From JAXGXJ01 sp050943595 (GTDB taxonomy: Bacteria > Actinomycetota > Thermoleophilia > RBG-16-64-13): DNA of 64,000 nt. The stretch covers positions 1 through 64,000 of the forward strand of contig JBMNPM010000001.1 in assembly GCA_050943595.1 (NCBI GenBank), read 5' to 3'. The translations under genes and the position numbers were made by a program. The notes under the pieces are model-generated. The model was not told the DNA's origin, made no database searches, and saw nothing but the letters and a program-made list of their open reading frames with translations. This document shows, one piece after another, positions 16,867-25,109 of this stretch (position 1 is the first letter of the stretch; the number at the start of each line of letters is the position of its first letter).

Positions 16867-19386
16867 ATGCCGGAACAGGTCTTCACGAATCTGACGAACA
16901 GCGGGCCCGTGACCGTGTACGTGACAGATGGCGAAATCAAGCGGGTTCGTCCTCTAGTCGCGGACGAGAGCGATTACAGGCCGTGGACTATAGAGACGCC
17001 GGGCAGGAGCTTCTCACCGCCTAAGAAACCCACCCTCTCTCCCTATGTTCACGCCGAGCGGCGTCGTATCTATTCGGATGAGCGCATAAAGTACCCGATG
17101 AAACGGGTCGACTTCGACCCCCATGGTGAGCGCAACCCCCAGAATCGGGGTAAGTCTGGATACGAGCGTATCTCATGGGATGAAGCTTTGGCGCTGGTGG
17201 CGGGTGAACTCAAGCGGGTGAAGGACACCTATGGTGGTTCGGCGATCAGCGGTATGACCTCCTCGCACCACAACTGGGGCATCGTAGGTTACAAGATGGG
17301 GCCTTTTACGCGCTTTATGAACTTGTTGGAGTTCACCCCCGTGCTCGACAATCCGGATAGCTGGGAGGGCTGGCATTGGGGTGCCACCCACTGCTACGGT
17401 TTCTTTTGGCGATTGGGGATGCCGGAACCGTATGACATGCTGGAGGATGCCCTCCAGAACGCTGAGATGATCGTTTTTTGGTCGAATGATCCCGACTCCA
17501 CCCGGGGTACGTACTCCGGCCAGGAGTCCTCTCTGTGGCGGCAGTGGTTGAAGGAGAAGGGCGTGAAAATGGTCTTCATCGACCCATTTCACAACTACAC
17601 CAACGCTGTGATGGGCGGCAAGTGGATAGCTCCCCGCCCGGGGACCGATACGGCTATCGCCATGGCCATAGCCTTTGTGTGGATTACGGAAGGTACCTAT
17701 AACCAGGACTACATCGAGCGTTGTACCATTGGTTTTGATGCTTTTAAGAAATACGTAATGGGTGAGAGCGACGGCGTACCGAAGACCCCGGAATGGGCCG
17801 GGGCTGAAGCGGATGTGGAAGCCCGCTTTATCCGTGCTCTGGCCCGCGAATGGGCCGCCAAACGCACTGTCCTATCAGGCGGGTCGCGTGGCGGCGAGGG
17901 TGGAGCCTGCCGGGAGGCGTACGGTACCGAATGGGCTCGGATGATGGTCCTCCTGCAGGCTATGCAGGGTCTCGGGGCTCCTGGGCGCAGCATCTGGGGC
18001 ACCACGATGGGGGCACCGTCGGAGACTTCGATCTGGTTTCCTTGCTACGGCGAGCCTGAGGGCAGGATCTCTAGTTCCACCAAGGCCGCCACGTTCATTC
18101 CGACCAACCCGACGAAGCAGCGTCTCTGGCGACTGACCCTCCCCGACGCAATCTTGGATCCGCCGGTGAGTTGGTATGGCGAGGGTTTCTGCGGCCAGAG
18201 CTTGGAGCAACAGTTCACCCATTTCGAATATCCCATGGAGGGATATTCGGAGATCAAACTGTTCTATCGCTACGGTGGATCGTTCATGGGCACCATGAGC
18301 GATGCCACCAAGTGGGTGCGCATGTATCAGAGCCCCAAGCTGGAGTTCGTCGTGAACCAAGACATCTGGTACAGCAGCGAAACGCGCATGGCAGACGTGA
18401 TCCTGCCGGCGTGCACCAACTTCGAACGCGATGACATAGGTGAATGGGCGGGGGTTAATGGCTACACCGTCCATGCGAGCAACGGCTGTAACTATCGCTA
18501 CGTGGTACGGGAGAAGAAGTGCATCGAGCCGCTGTGGGAATCGAAGTCCGACTACGAGATCTTCACGCTGCTTGCCGAACGGTTGGGATTCGAGGAGGAA
18601 TTCACCGACGGCAAGACGGAGTTGGAATGGGTCAAGGCCTTCTTCGATGTCTCCGATCTCTCCCGGGAGGTCAGTTGGGAGGAGTTCGATCGCAAGGGTT
18701 ATCACATCATCAACATTGAGGACGACTACAAACCTACCCCGGGTCTCCGCTGGTTCTATGAGGGGCGCTCCTGTGATACCCCTGATCTGGGCAACCCGAA
18801 GCGTCTGGGCGAAAAATGCAAGGAGCTGGGTACCTTCAGCGGTAAGATCGAGTTCGAATCGGTGAGCCTCGGGCAGTACTTCCCGGATGACATGGAACGG
18901 CCGGTCGTGCCGCGTTATATCCCCAGTTGGGAAGGCCATGCCGGCGGGCCGGTGCATAAATACCCGCTACAACTCATATCGCCTCATCCGCGGTTCTCCT
19001 TCCACTGTCACTACGATAAGCACACGGACTGGCTGGACGACATCCCCGTGCATCGTCTCATCAAGGACGGCTACAGTTGGTGGCCCGCCCGCATCCATCC
19101 TAAAGATGCGGCTCGGCGGGGCATTGCCAACAACGATCTAGTGCGGCTATACAACGATCGCGCCTCTGTGATATGCATCGCCGTGGTTACCGGGAGGGTT
19201 CGCCCGGGAGTCGTCCATTCCTACTGTTCGTCGGCTAAATATGATCCACTGCTGCCCGGCAGGGCAGATTCGCCCGACAAAGGTGGGTGTGTGGCTATGC
19301 TGACTTCGAGCCGCATGATGTCGGAGAATGCGCCGGGCATGACCCCGAATTCCTGTCTCATCGAGATCGAGAAATGGGAGGGCTGA
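16867..19386 (+). CDS. Transhydroxylase-like Mo-bisMGD enzyme, large subunit, copy 1 (AthL-like, divergent)
   Basis: 839-aa Mo enzyme that, like pyrogallol-phloroglucinol transhydroxylase of Pelobacter acidigallici, lacks the N-terminal cysteine cluster motif of the DMSO reductase family (the start reads FTNLTNSGPV). The active-site block NPDSWEGWHWG places Asp164 and Ser165; by memory of the AthL structure the Ser is the Mo ligand and Asp174/His144/Tyr404 are catalytic. His134 and Tyr142 align, but the AthL active-site Arg (153) is Lys143 here and the FPGY region reads FPCYGE. So the fold is the same but the substrate may differ. AGGGAG precedes ATG 16867. The small subunit follows after 4 nt; an IclR gene is divergent. 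Confidence 0.88.
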   Translation: MPEQVFTNLTNSGPVTVYVTDGEIKRVRPLVADESDYRPWTIETPGRSFSPPKKPTLSPYVHAERRRIYSDERIKYPMKRVDFDPHGERNPQNRGKSGYERISWDEALALVAGELKRVKDTYGGSAISGMTSSHHNWGIVGYKMGPFTRFMNLLEFTPVLDNPDSWEGWHWGATHCYGFFWRLGMPEPYDMLEDALQNAEMIVFWSNDPDSTRGTYSGQESSLWRQWLKEKGVKMVFIDPFHNYTNAVMGGKWIAPRPGTDTAIAMAIAFVWITEGTYNQDYIERCTIGFDAFKKYVMGESDGVPKTPEWAGAEADVEARFIRALAREWAAKRTVLSGGSRGGEGGACREAYGTEWARMMVLLQAMQGLGAPGRSIWGTTMGAPSETSIWFPCYGEPEGRISSSTKAATFIPTNPTKQRLWRLTLPDAILDPPVSWYGEGFCGQSLEQQFTHFEYPMEGYSEIKLFYRYGGSFMGTMSDATKWVRMYQSPKLEFVVNQDIWYSSETRMADVILPACTNFERDDIGEWAGVNGYTVHASNGCNYRYVVREKKCIEPLWESKSDYEIFTLLAERLGFEEEFTDGKTELEWVKAFFDVSDLSREVSWEEFDRKGYHIINIEDDYKPTPGLRWFYEGRSCDTPDLGNPKRLGEKCKELGTFSGKIEFESVSLGQYFPDDMERPVVPRYIPSWEGHAGGPVHKYPLQLISPHPRFSFHCHYDKHTDWLDDIPVHRLIKDGYSWWPARIHPKDAARRGIANNDLVRLYNDRASVICIAVVTGRVRPGVVHSYCSSAKYDPLLPGRADSPDKGGCVAMLTSSRMMSENAPGMTPNSCLIEIEKWEG

Positions 19387-19390
19387 CGGT

Positions 19391-20230
19391 ATGCCCCGGT
19401 ATGGTTGGCTGATTGATGTCACCAAGTGCAGCGGGTGTTACAACTGCTTCCTCGCCTGCCGTGACGAATATTATGGGAACGACTACGGCTCGTATTCCGC
19501 ACCGCAGCCGTTGAACGGCCAGCACTGGATGCAGGTCAAGGAGATCGAGCGGGGCACATATCCCAAGCCCAAACTGGACTACATCCCGGTGCCGTGCATG
19601 CATTGCCAGGATCCCCCCTGCATGGTGCCGGCGCAGGACGGTGCCGTGTACCGTAGGGAGGACGGCATTGTCCTGATCGATCCCGTGAAGGCCAAGGGGC
19701 AGAAGGACATTGTAGGCGCATGTCCGTATCGGGTGATCTTCTGGAACGACGAACTGCAGATACCTCAGAAGTGCACCATGTGCGCTCATCGGCTCGACGA
19801 GGGTGATAAAGAGCCACGCTGTGTGGAGGCCTGTCCCACCGGAGCTCTCGTGTTTGGTGATCTTGACGATCCGGAGAGTGACATTGTTGCCGCGCTGGCG
19901 GCCGTCCGGGCTGAGGACTACCATCCGGAGTACGAGACGTCGCCCACGGTCAAGTACGTGGGGATCCCCAAGCGTTTCATCGTGGGAGAGGTGGTTCGTG
20001 CAGATGTCCGGGGGGAATGCGTACAGGGAGCTGTGGTCACGGTGGAAGGTGAGGGGGGTGCGCAGGAGACTCGTACGGACATCTTTGGTGATTTTGAATT
20101 CGAAGGCCTCGAAAAAAATTCTACCTATACGGTTCGTGTGGAGCTTGCCGGCTATGCGACTCACGTCATGGAAGTCGTGACGCGACGCGATGTAGATCTA
20201 GGCGAGATCGTTCTTGAGCCGCAGGGTTGA
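19391..20230 (+). CDS. Transhydroxylase-like small subunit, copy 1 (three [4Fe-4S] clusters plus beta-barrel domain, AthS-like)
   Basis: 279-aa electron-transfer partner of the preceding enzyme. Ferredoxin motifs CSGCYNCFLAC (Cys13-Cys23), CMHCQDPPC, ACPYR, and CTMCAH...CVEACPTG fit the three-cluster plan of AthS. The last 75 or so residues (GEVVRADVRGECVQGAVVTV to the end) form a Cna-B/transthyretin-like beta domain, a distinctive trait of the transhydroxylase small subunit. All four cysteines of the first motif are present, unlike copy 2. GGGAGGGC lies before ATG 19391. No signal peptide, so cytoplasmic. Confidence 0.9.
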   Translation: MPRYGWLIDVTKCSGCYNCFLACRDEYYGNDYGSYSAPQPLNGQHWMQVKEIERGTYPKPKLDYIPVPCMHCQDPPCMVPAQDGAVYRREDGIVLIDPVKAKGQKDIVGACPYRVIFWNDELQIPQKCTMCAHRLDEGDKEPRCVEACPTGALVFGDLDDPESDIVAALAAVRAEDYHPEYETSPTVKYVGIPKRFIVGEVVRADVRGECVQGAVVTVEGEGGAQETRTDIFGDFEFEGLEKNSTYTVRVELAGYATHVMEVVTRRDVDLGEIVLEPQG

Positions 20231-20258
20231 TCAGCGCCGGTCGAGCTGAGAGGTGACG

Positions 20259-21458
20259 ATGCGCGAAGCGGTGATCATCAGTGCCGTCAGGACTGCCGGC
20301 GGGAGGATGGGGGGAGGGTTGCGGGCCATTCAGCCTGAGGACCTCTCCCAGGTGGTCATCAAGGCGGTTCTTGAGCGTGCCCAGGTGGAGCCGGATGCTG
20401 TAAGCGAGGTCATCTTCGGCCAGGCGAAGCAGAGCACCGATGCCGCGAATCTGGCCCGCGTGGCGGCTTTGAAGGCCGGTCTCCCCGTCGAAGTGCCAGC
20501 TTATACCGTCATGCGCCAGTGTGGCTCGGGGCTTCAGGCCGTCAACAACGCTGTTCAAGCGATCGCACTCGGCCTTGCTGAGATAGTCGTTGCCGGCGGT
20601 GTGGAGAGTATGAGCAATGCGCCCTACTACCTTCGGGGTGCCCGCTACGGCTACGGCGTTGGTAACGCCGTCCTGGTCGACTCGAACACAGAGAGCCAAC
20701 CGCGTTCGCAGCCTATCGAGGTCTACGGCAATCTCTCTATGGGGCTCACGGCCGAGAATCTGGCCACGAAGTACCGCATTAGCCGGGAAGAGCAGGACGC
20801 CTTCGCGCTGCAGAGCCACACTAGGGCTTTGGCGGCGATGGCGGCCGGTACGTTCTGTGACGAGATCGTGCCCGTCTCTGTGCCGCAGCGGAAGGGCGAT
20901 CCGCTCATCTTCGACACGGACGAGCATCCTCGTCGCACGAGTATGGAGGCTTTGTCCAGGTTGACTCCCGCTTTTAGGGAGAATGGTACGGTTACGGCCG
21001 GCAACTCGTCCGGCCGGAACGATGGCGCTGCCTGCTGTCTGGTCATGTCGGCTGCGGAAGCGGGCAGGAGGGGTCTGCATCCTATGGCGATCGTGCGGAG
21101 CCAGGCTGTGGTCGGAGTGTCCCCCGACATCATGGGGATCGGTCCGGCGCCGGCCAGTCGCAAAGCGCTCGCTTTTGCGGGTCTAACTTTTGACGATCTG
21201 GGTCTGATAGAAGTGAACGAGGCCTTTGCGGCTCAGAGTCTCGCGGTTATCAAGGAACTGGACCTACAGGATCGTATGTCCGACATAAATCCCAATGGCG
21301 GCGCCATCGCGCTCGGTCATCCACTGGGGTGCTCGGGGGCCAGGATACTCTGCAGTCTTCTGCATGAGATGGGGCGGCGCAAGGTCCGCTACGGCCTGGC
21401 CACACTCTGCATCGCCGGAGGGCAGGGCATAGCGACGGTGGTGGAGGCCGCATGGTAG
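20259..21458 (+). CDS. Thiolase (acetyl-CoA C-acyltransferase)
   Basis: Cleaves a 3-ketoacyl-CoA with CoA to give acetyl-CoA, or condenses in reverse. 399 aa with the acyl-accepting Cys88 (MRQCGSGLQAV), the NGGAIALGHPLGCSGAR histidine motif and the C-terminal catalytic Cys in TLCIAGGQG. A GTG at 20253 is in frame, but it lies inside the GAGAGG ribosome site; ATG 20259 with about 5 nt spacing is better. It sits 28 nt after the transhydroxylase-like pair, so it is likely cotranscribed, suggesting that the products of that pathway end in acetyl-CoA. Confidence 0.93.
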   Translation: MREAVIISAVRTAGGRMGGGLRAIQPEDLSQVVIKAVLERAQVEPDAVSEVIFGQAKQSTDAANLARVAALKAGLPVEVPAYTVMRQCGSGLQAVNNAVQAIALGLAEIVVAGGVESMSNAPYYLRGARYGYGVGNAVLVDSNTESQPRSQPIEVYGNLSMGLTAENLATKYRISREEQDAFALQSHTRALAAMAAGTFCDEIVPVSVPQRKGDPLIFDTDEHPRRTSMEALSRLTPAFRENGTVTAGNSSGRNDGAACCLVMSAAEAGRRGLHPMAIVRSQAVVGVSPDIMGIGPAPASRKALAFAGLTFDDLGLIEVNEAFAAQSLAVIKELDLQDRMSDINPNGGAIALGHPLGCSGARILCSLLHEMGRRKVRYGLATLCIAGGQGIATVVEAAW

Positions 21459-21620
21459 GGGTGCGCAGGCTTTGCAGGCACAAGGTCTGAGGGCCGGTGA
21501 TCCCCCGGGTGGATGGCCGTCCCGCGCCGGTCGCTACCCTCGTCTGTTGTGCCGCGGAGGGGCCGGTAGTATCCTGCGCACTGCGGTTTTCACGGTAGAC
21601 TGAATGTCTGGAGTCAGAGC

Positions 21621-22910
21621 ATGCGCATTGATGTTCCCTGGGGTACAGGTATAAGGACCGTTGAGATCGATGACGAGCGGGTGGCCGGCATCCTCGGTGC
21701 GCAGGTGGAGTCGGCCTCAAATCCGGAGGCGATTCTGCGCGAAGCGCTGCGCAGACCGGGTGCAGGCTTCGATGATTTCCTTCAGAAGGCTCCGTCGCCT
21801 CTTCTGGTGGTGGTCAACGACGGCACCCGGCCGACGCCGTCGGCGGACGTTCTGCAGGTCATGCAGGATGCTCTGGAAGACTGGCTCGACCGGCCCGGCC
21901 GGGAGCTCTGGTTCGCCGTCGCCACCGGCACGCATCGGGTGGCTCTGCCGGAGGAGATAACGCGCATCTTCGGGGCGGAGATGGCCCGTAAGCACAGGGA
22001 GCGCATTGTGTCTCATGATGCCAAGGCGGAGGAGGAGATGGTGTGGCTGGGACGGACCAGCCGTGGCATCGATATCAAGGTGAATCGCCTGCTTGCGGAG
22101 GCGGGAAGCGTTATCCTCATCAACTCGGTGGAACCCCACTACTTCGCGGGCTATACGGGCGGCCGCAAATCGCTCTTTCCCGGGTTGGCTGCGTATGAGA
22201 CCGTCTGGGCCAACCACAAGCTCTCCATGGAAGCGGGGTCGGAGAGTCTGATGCTGGCGGGAAACCCGGTCCACGAAGATATGGAAGAGGCCTTGGCGGT
22301 CGGAATAGCCGGGAAGGAGGTGTTTTCCGTCCAGTTGGTGCTCGACAAGGATCATCGTATCGGGTTCGCAGCAGCAGGGCCTCTTGATGATACGTTCCGC
22401 GAGGCGGTTCGTGTGGCCGACCGGCAATTTGTGTTGGACATAGACCAGCGCTGTGACGTGGTGGTGGCGGTGGCTCCTCACCCCATGGACTGCAATCTCT
22501 ATCAGACCAACAAAGCCATCCAAAGTGGCGCTGCTGCCGTTAAGGATGGGGGTGTGCTCATCGTAGTGTCGGAATGTCCTTTCGGGCTGGGAGAAAACCA
22601 GACACTCTTCGACATGTTGGCGTCGGTCGATTCGCCCAGGGCGGCGATTGAGCGGGCCAATCGTGAGGAATACAAGTTGGGGGTGCAGCAGGCCACCCGT
22701 ATCGCCTCCATCTTGGAACGGGCCGAGATCTGGATCGTCAGTACTCTCGATGACGATGATGTGAACGCCATGTTCATGACCCCGTTCTCAGATATACAGG
22801 TGGCTCTGGACCGTGCCCTTCTCCACCAGGGTCCGGAAGCCCGGGTTCTCTTTCTCCAAGAAGCGAGTATCACCGTGCCCCGCGTCGAAGCTCACAACCG
22901 GCCGGGATAG
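21621..22910 (+). CDS. LarA-family protein (nickel-pincer nucleotide dependent racemase/epimerase)
   Basis: 429-aa member of the lactate racemase LarA family, which uses a covalently held nickel-pincer cofactor to move a hydride at an alpha-hydroxy acid carbon. The active-site residues known from Lactobacillus plantarum LarA are all present at nearly the same numbers: His105 (GTHRV), His173 (EPHYFAGY), Lys183 (GGRKS, which binds the pincer) and His199 (NHKLSM). LarB/C/E, needed to make the cofactor, are not in the window. The family includes racemases for several hydroxy acids, so lactate is only one option. The 162-nt gap before it shows no clear promoter, only a distant 9-bp inverted repeat (GTGCGCAGG/CCTGCGCAC). 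Confidence 0.88.
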   Translation: MRIDVPWGTGIRTVEIDDERVAGILGAQVESASNPEAILREALRRPGAGFDDFLQKAPSPLLVVVNDGTRPTPSADVLQVMQDALEDWLDRPGRELWFAVATGTHRVALPEEITRIFGAEMARKHRERIVSHDAKAEEEMVWLGRTSRGIDIKVNRLLAEAGSVILINSVEPHYFAGYTGGRKSLFPGLAAYETVWANHKLSMEAGSESLMLAGNPVHEDMEEALAVGIAGKEVFSVQLVLDKDHRIGFAAAGPLDDTFREAVRVADRQFVLDIDQRCDVVVAVAPHPMDCNLYQTNKAIQSGAAAVKDGGVLIVVSECPFGLGENQTLFDMLASVDSPRAAIERANREEYKLGVQQATRIASILERAEIWIVSTLDDDDVNAMFMTPFSDIQVALDRALLHQGPEARVLFLQEASITVPRVEAHNRPG

Positions 22911-22958
22911 GCTCTGCCGGCTGCAGGTGAGCGCGGAAGAGTGGTGGAAGAGTGGTTC

Positions 22959-22987
22959 TTGAAATGGGTCTCTGCTTTGGGTATTAT
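22959..22987 (+). promoter_or_regulatory. Sigma-70-type promoter of the tRNA cluster
   Basis: TTGAAA (22959-22964) and TATTAT (22982-22987) with 17-nt spacing, 34 nt before the mature 5' end of tRNA-Tyr. One of the strongest promoter matches in the window. Confidence 0.7.
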
Positions 22988-23020
22988 CCGTGCTCGCCTC
23001 CGCGTGGGGTTCTTGCGTGT

Positions 23021-23105
<85 letters not shown>

Positions 23106-23178
23106 TATTGATTCGCGGGTGGCCGTTGCCCGGTACAGGTATCTGCACGGGGCGAGCTGCACGGGGCGAGTTTGTCGG

Positions 23179-23253
23179 GCCTCCATAGCTCAGTGGCAGA
23201 GCACTTCCATGGTAAGGAAGGGGTCCTCGGTTCAAATCCGAGTGGGGGCTCCA
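23179..23253 (+). tRNA. tRNA-Thr (anticodon GGT), CCA encoded
   Basis: Acceptor stem GCCTCCA/TGGGGGC with one T-G wobble; anticodon stem CTTCC/GGAAG encloses the loop with GGT at 23211-23213; discriminator T at 23250 followed by CCA. Confidence 0.96.
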
Positions 23254-23260
23254 TAAATGG

Positions 23261-23334
23261 GGCGGCGTAGCTCAGTCGGTCAGAGCAGCGGAATCATAAT
23301 CCGCGTGTCAGAGGTTCGAGTCCTCTCGCCGCTA
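23261..23334 (+). tRNA. tRNA-Met (elongator type, anticodon CAT), CCA not encoded
   Basis: Anticodon stem GCGGA/TCCGC encloses the loop ATCATAA; acceptor GGCGGCG pairs with CGCCGCT with a G1-T72 wobble, a feature shared with actinobacterial elongator tRNA-Met genes at this locus. Lack of CCA contrasts with the two preceding tRNAs. tRNA-Ile2 (also CAT) is possible in principle but less likely. Confidence 0.92.
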
Positions 23335-23387
23335 TCTCAGTTTGTGGTAGCATGCACCGGTGTTTATGACTAGGGAGCGGTGAAGTA

Positions 23388-23537
23388 ATGCGGACAAGGG
23401 TAACGATGGCCTGTCAAGAGTGCAAGCGCCGTAACTACAACACCATGAAGAATAAGCGTAACGATCCTGAGCGGATTGAGTTGCGCAAGTATTGTAAGTG
23501 GTGCGACACGGTGACGGTCCACAAAGAGACCAAATAG
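23388..23537 (+). CDS. rpmG: 50S ribosomal protein L33
   Basis: 49-aa protein of the large ribosomal subunit near the E site. Two Cys-x2-Cys pairs (CQEC and CKWC) form the zinc ribbon, so this is the zinc-binding form. AGGGAG precedes ATG 23388 by about 10 nt; a second in-frame ATG at 23406 (MACQEC) is possible. It lies between tRNA-Met and tRNA-Trp, the order typical of actinobacteria. Confidence 0.93.
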   Translation: MRTRVTMACQECKRRNYNTMKNKRNDPERIELRKYCKWCDTVTVHKETK

Positions 23538-23565
23538 TCCCATATAGCGGGCGTTGGGTAGGCAT

Positions 23566-23641
23566 AGGGCAGTAGCTCCAACGGTAGAGCGCCGGTCTCC
23601 AAAACCGGAAGTTGGGGGTTCGAATCCCTCCTGCCCTGCCA
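23566..23641 (+). tRNA. tRNA-Trp (anticodon CCA), CCA end encoded
   Basis: Perfect acceptor stem AGGGCAG/CTGCCCT, anticodon stem CCGGT/ACCGG with the loop CTCCAAA, discriminator G at 23638, then CCA. It is immediately upstream of secE. Confidence 0.96.
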
Positions 23642-23668
23642 ATTCTCCCTGGGGATCGAATAGAGGCG

Positions 23669-24001
23669 ATGGCAAAGAGCGTAGGTGATAAGACGGCAGA
23701 TAAGGCCCGGGCCAAACAGGCCGGGGGTTTCAAGAGCGCCCTATCCCGTTCCGGCTCGCGCGTAGCGGCGAGCCGTCCCACACCCAACCCCAAGGGGACG
23801 GTGAGCACTAAGCCTCATGGTCGTGTCCGCACGTTCCTGCGCGAAGTCCGCATAGAGATGACTAAGGTCACCTGGCCCGCGCGCAAAGATTTGATACAGG
23901 CGACCGGTGTGGTCATCGTTGCTGTCGTGATCGCCGGCATATACATCGGCGTGCTCGACTTCATCTGGAACATCATCATGCGCTCGGTCGGTCTCGGCTG
24001 A
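23669..24001 (+). CDS. secE: Preprotein translocase subunit SecE
   Basis: 110-aa single-span SecE. A long basic, disordered N-terminal part (residues 1-60) leads to the conserved amphipathic segment (FLREVRIEMTKVTWPARKDL) and one membrane helix at about residues 80-102. It stabilises SecY in the translocation channel. The open frame runs back into the tRNA; TAGAGG before ATG 23669 gives the start. It precedes nusG, the universal order. Confidence 0.94.
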   Translation: MAKSVGDKTADKARAKQAGGFKSALSRSGSRVAASRPTPNPKGTVSTKPHGRVRTFLREVRIEMTKVTWPARKDLIQATGVVIVAVVIAGIYIGVLDFIWNIIMRSVGLG

Positions 24002-24047
24002 GCGGCGCACCTCGATTCTAGGCAAGCCGAGCAGGAGTCTTCCATTC

Positions 24048-24572
24048 ATGGATTCGAAGTGGTACGTCATCAACACGTATTCCGGTCACGAGAACAAGGC
24101 CCGGACGAATCTGGAGAACCGCATCCAGTCTATGAACCAAGCCGAGCTGTTCGACGAGATCGTCGTACCTACAGAACAGGTGGTCGAGACCAAGAACGGC
24201 GAGAAGGTGCAGGTTGAGAGGCGCATCTTCCCCGGCTATCTGTTGGTGAAAATGATCCTCACCGATGATTCTTGGTCACTGGTCAAGAACACTCCGGGCG
24301 TGACCGGGTTCGTGGGCTCGGAGAACAAGCCGACTCCTCTCATGCCTTCTGAGGTCGATCGGATTCTCCATACGTCGACCGTGGAAAAACCGAAGGCTAC
24401 GGCCGAGTTCTCGGTGGGTGACCAGGTGCGTGTGATCAATGGACCTCTCACCGACTTCACCGGCGAGGTGTCTGAAGTCAACATAGAACAGAGCAAGCTT
24501 AAGGTGATGGTTTCCATCTTCGGCCGGGATACACCCACCGAACTGGGTTTTGAGCAGGTCAAGAAGATCTAG
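24048..24572 (+). CDS. nusG: Transcription antitermination factor NusG
   Basis: 174 aa: N-terminal NGN domain (KWYVINTYSGHENKA) that contacts the RNA polymerase clamp, and a C-terminal KOW domain (FSVGDQVRVINGPLTDFTGEV) that binds Rho or ribosomal S10. AGGAG lies 10 nt before ATG 24048. No insertion is seen. Confidence 0.96.
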   Translation: MDSKWYVINTYSGHENKARTNLENRIQSMNQAELFDEIVVPTEQVVETKNGEKVQVERRIFPGYLLVKMILTDDSWSLVKNTPGVTGFVGSENKPTPLMPSEVDRILHTSTVEKPKATAEFSVGDQVRVINGPLTDFTGEVSEVNIEQSKLKVMVSIFGRDTPTELGFEQVKKI

Positions 24573-24615
24573 GCCGGCTGGGTCCTGGGTCCTGGGATAG
24601 AGACGGAGAATCAAG

Positions 24616-25041
24616 GTGGCAAAGAAAGTACGGGCGATAGTCAAACTGCAGATTGTGGGGGGCAAGGCGAGTCCGGCTCCTCCTGTCGGTCCTGCGTTGG
24701 GCCAGCACGGTGTGAATATCATGGAGTTCTGCAAGGCCTACAACGCGGCTACGCAGGATCGCATCGACCAGGTTGTCCCGGTGGAACTGACGGTGTTTGA
24801 GGACCGTTCGTTCACGTTTATCCTCAAGACCGCTCCGGCGGCCGTCCTCATCCGTAGTGCGGCAGGTATCGACAAGGGAGCCGCAAATCCGCGGAAGGAC
24901 AAAGTGGGCAAGATCACCCAAGAGCAACTGCGCCAGATCGCCGAGGCGAAGATGCCGGACCTCAACGCACTCGATGTCGAGGCGGCCATGCGTATCCTGG
25001 CCGGTACGGCTCGGAGCATGGGTGTCACGGTAGTGGAATAG
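24616..25041 (+). CDS. rplK: 50S ribosomal protein L11
   Basis: 141-aa protein of the GTPase-associated centre, with the conserved N-terminal motif (LQIVGGKASPAPPVGPALGQ; the two-proline switch region contacting thiopeptides and factors) and the rRNA-binding C-terminal domain. Starts with GTG preceded by GGAGAA. First gene of rplKA. Confidence 0.96.
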   Translation: MAKKVRAIVKLQIVGGKASPAPPVGPALGQHGVNIMEFCKAYNAATQDRIDQVVPVELTVFEDRSFTFILKTAPAAVLIRSAAGIDKGAANPRKDKVGKITQEQLRQIAEAKMPDLNALDVEAAMRILAGTARSMGVTVVE

Positions 25042-25109
25042 ACCCGCGTCACCGCGGGCCGGGAAGGTGGAAGGGCCGGACGCCCGTCTGACCACCAGGA
25101 GGTGTCATA

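Noticed and set aside
23261..23334. CAT-anticodon tRNA as tRNA-Ile2
   Set aside because: Its G1-T72 pair, body sequence and position between tRNA-Thr and rpmG agree with actinobacterial elongator tRNA-Met.
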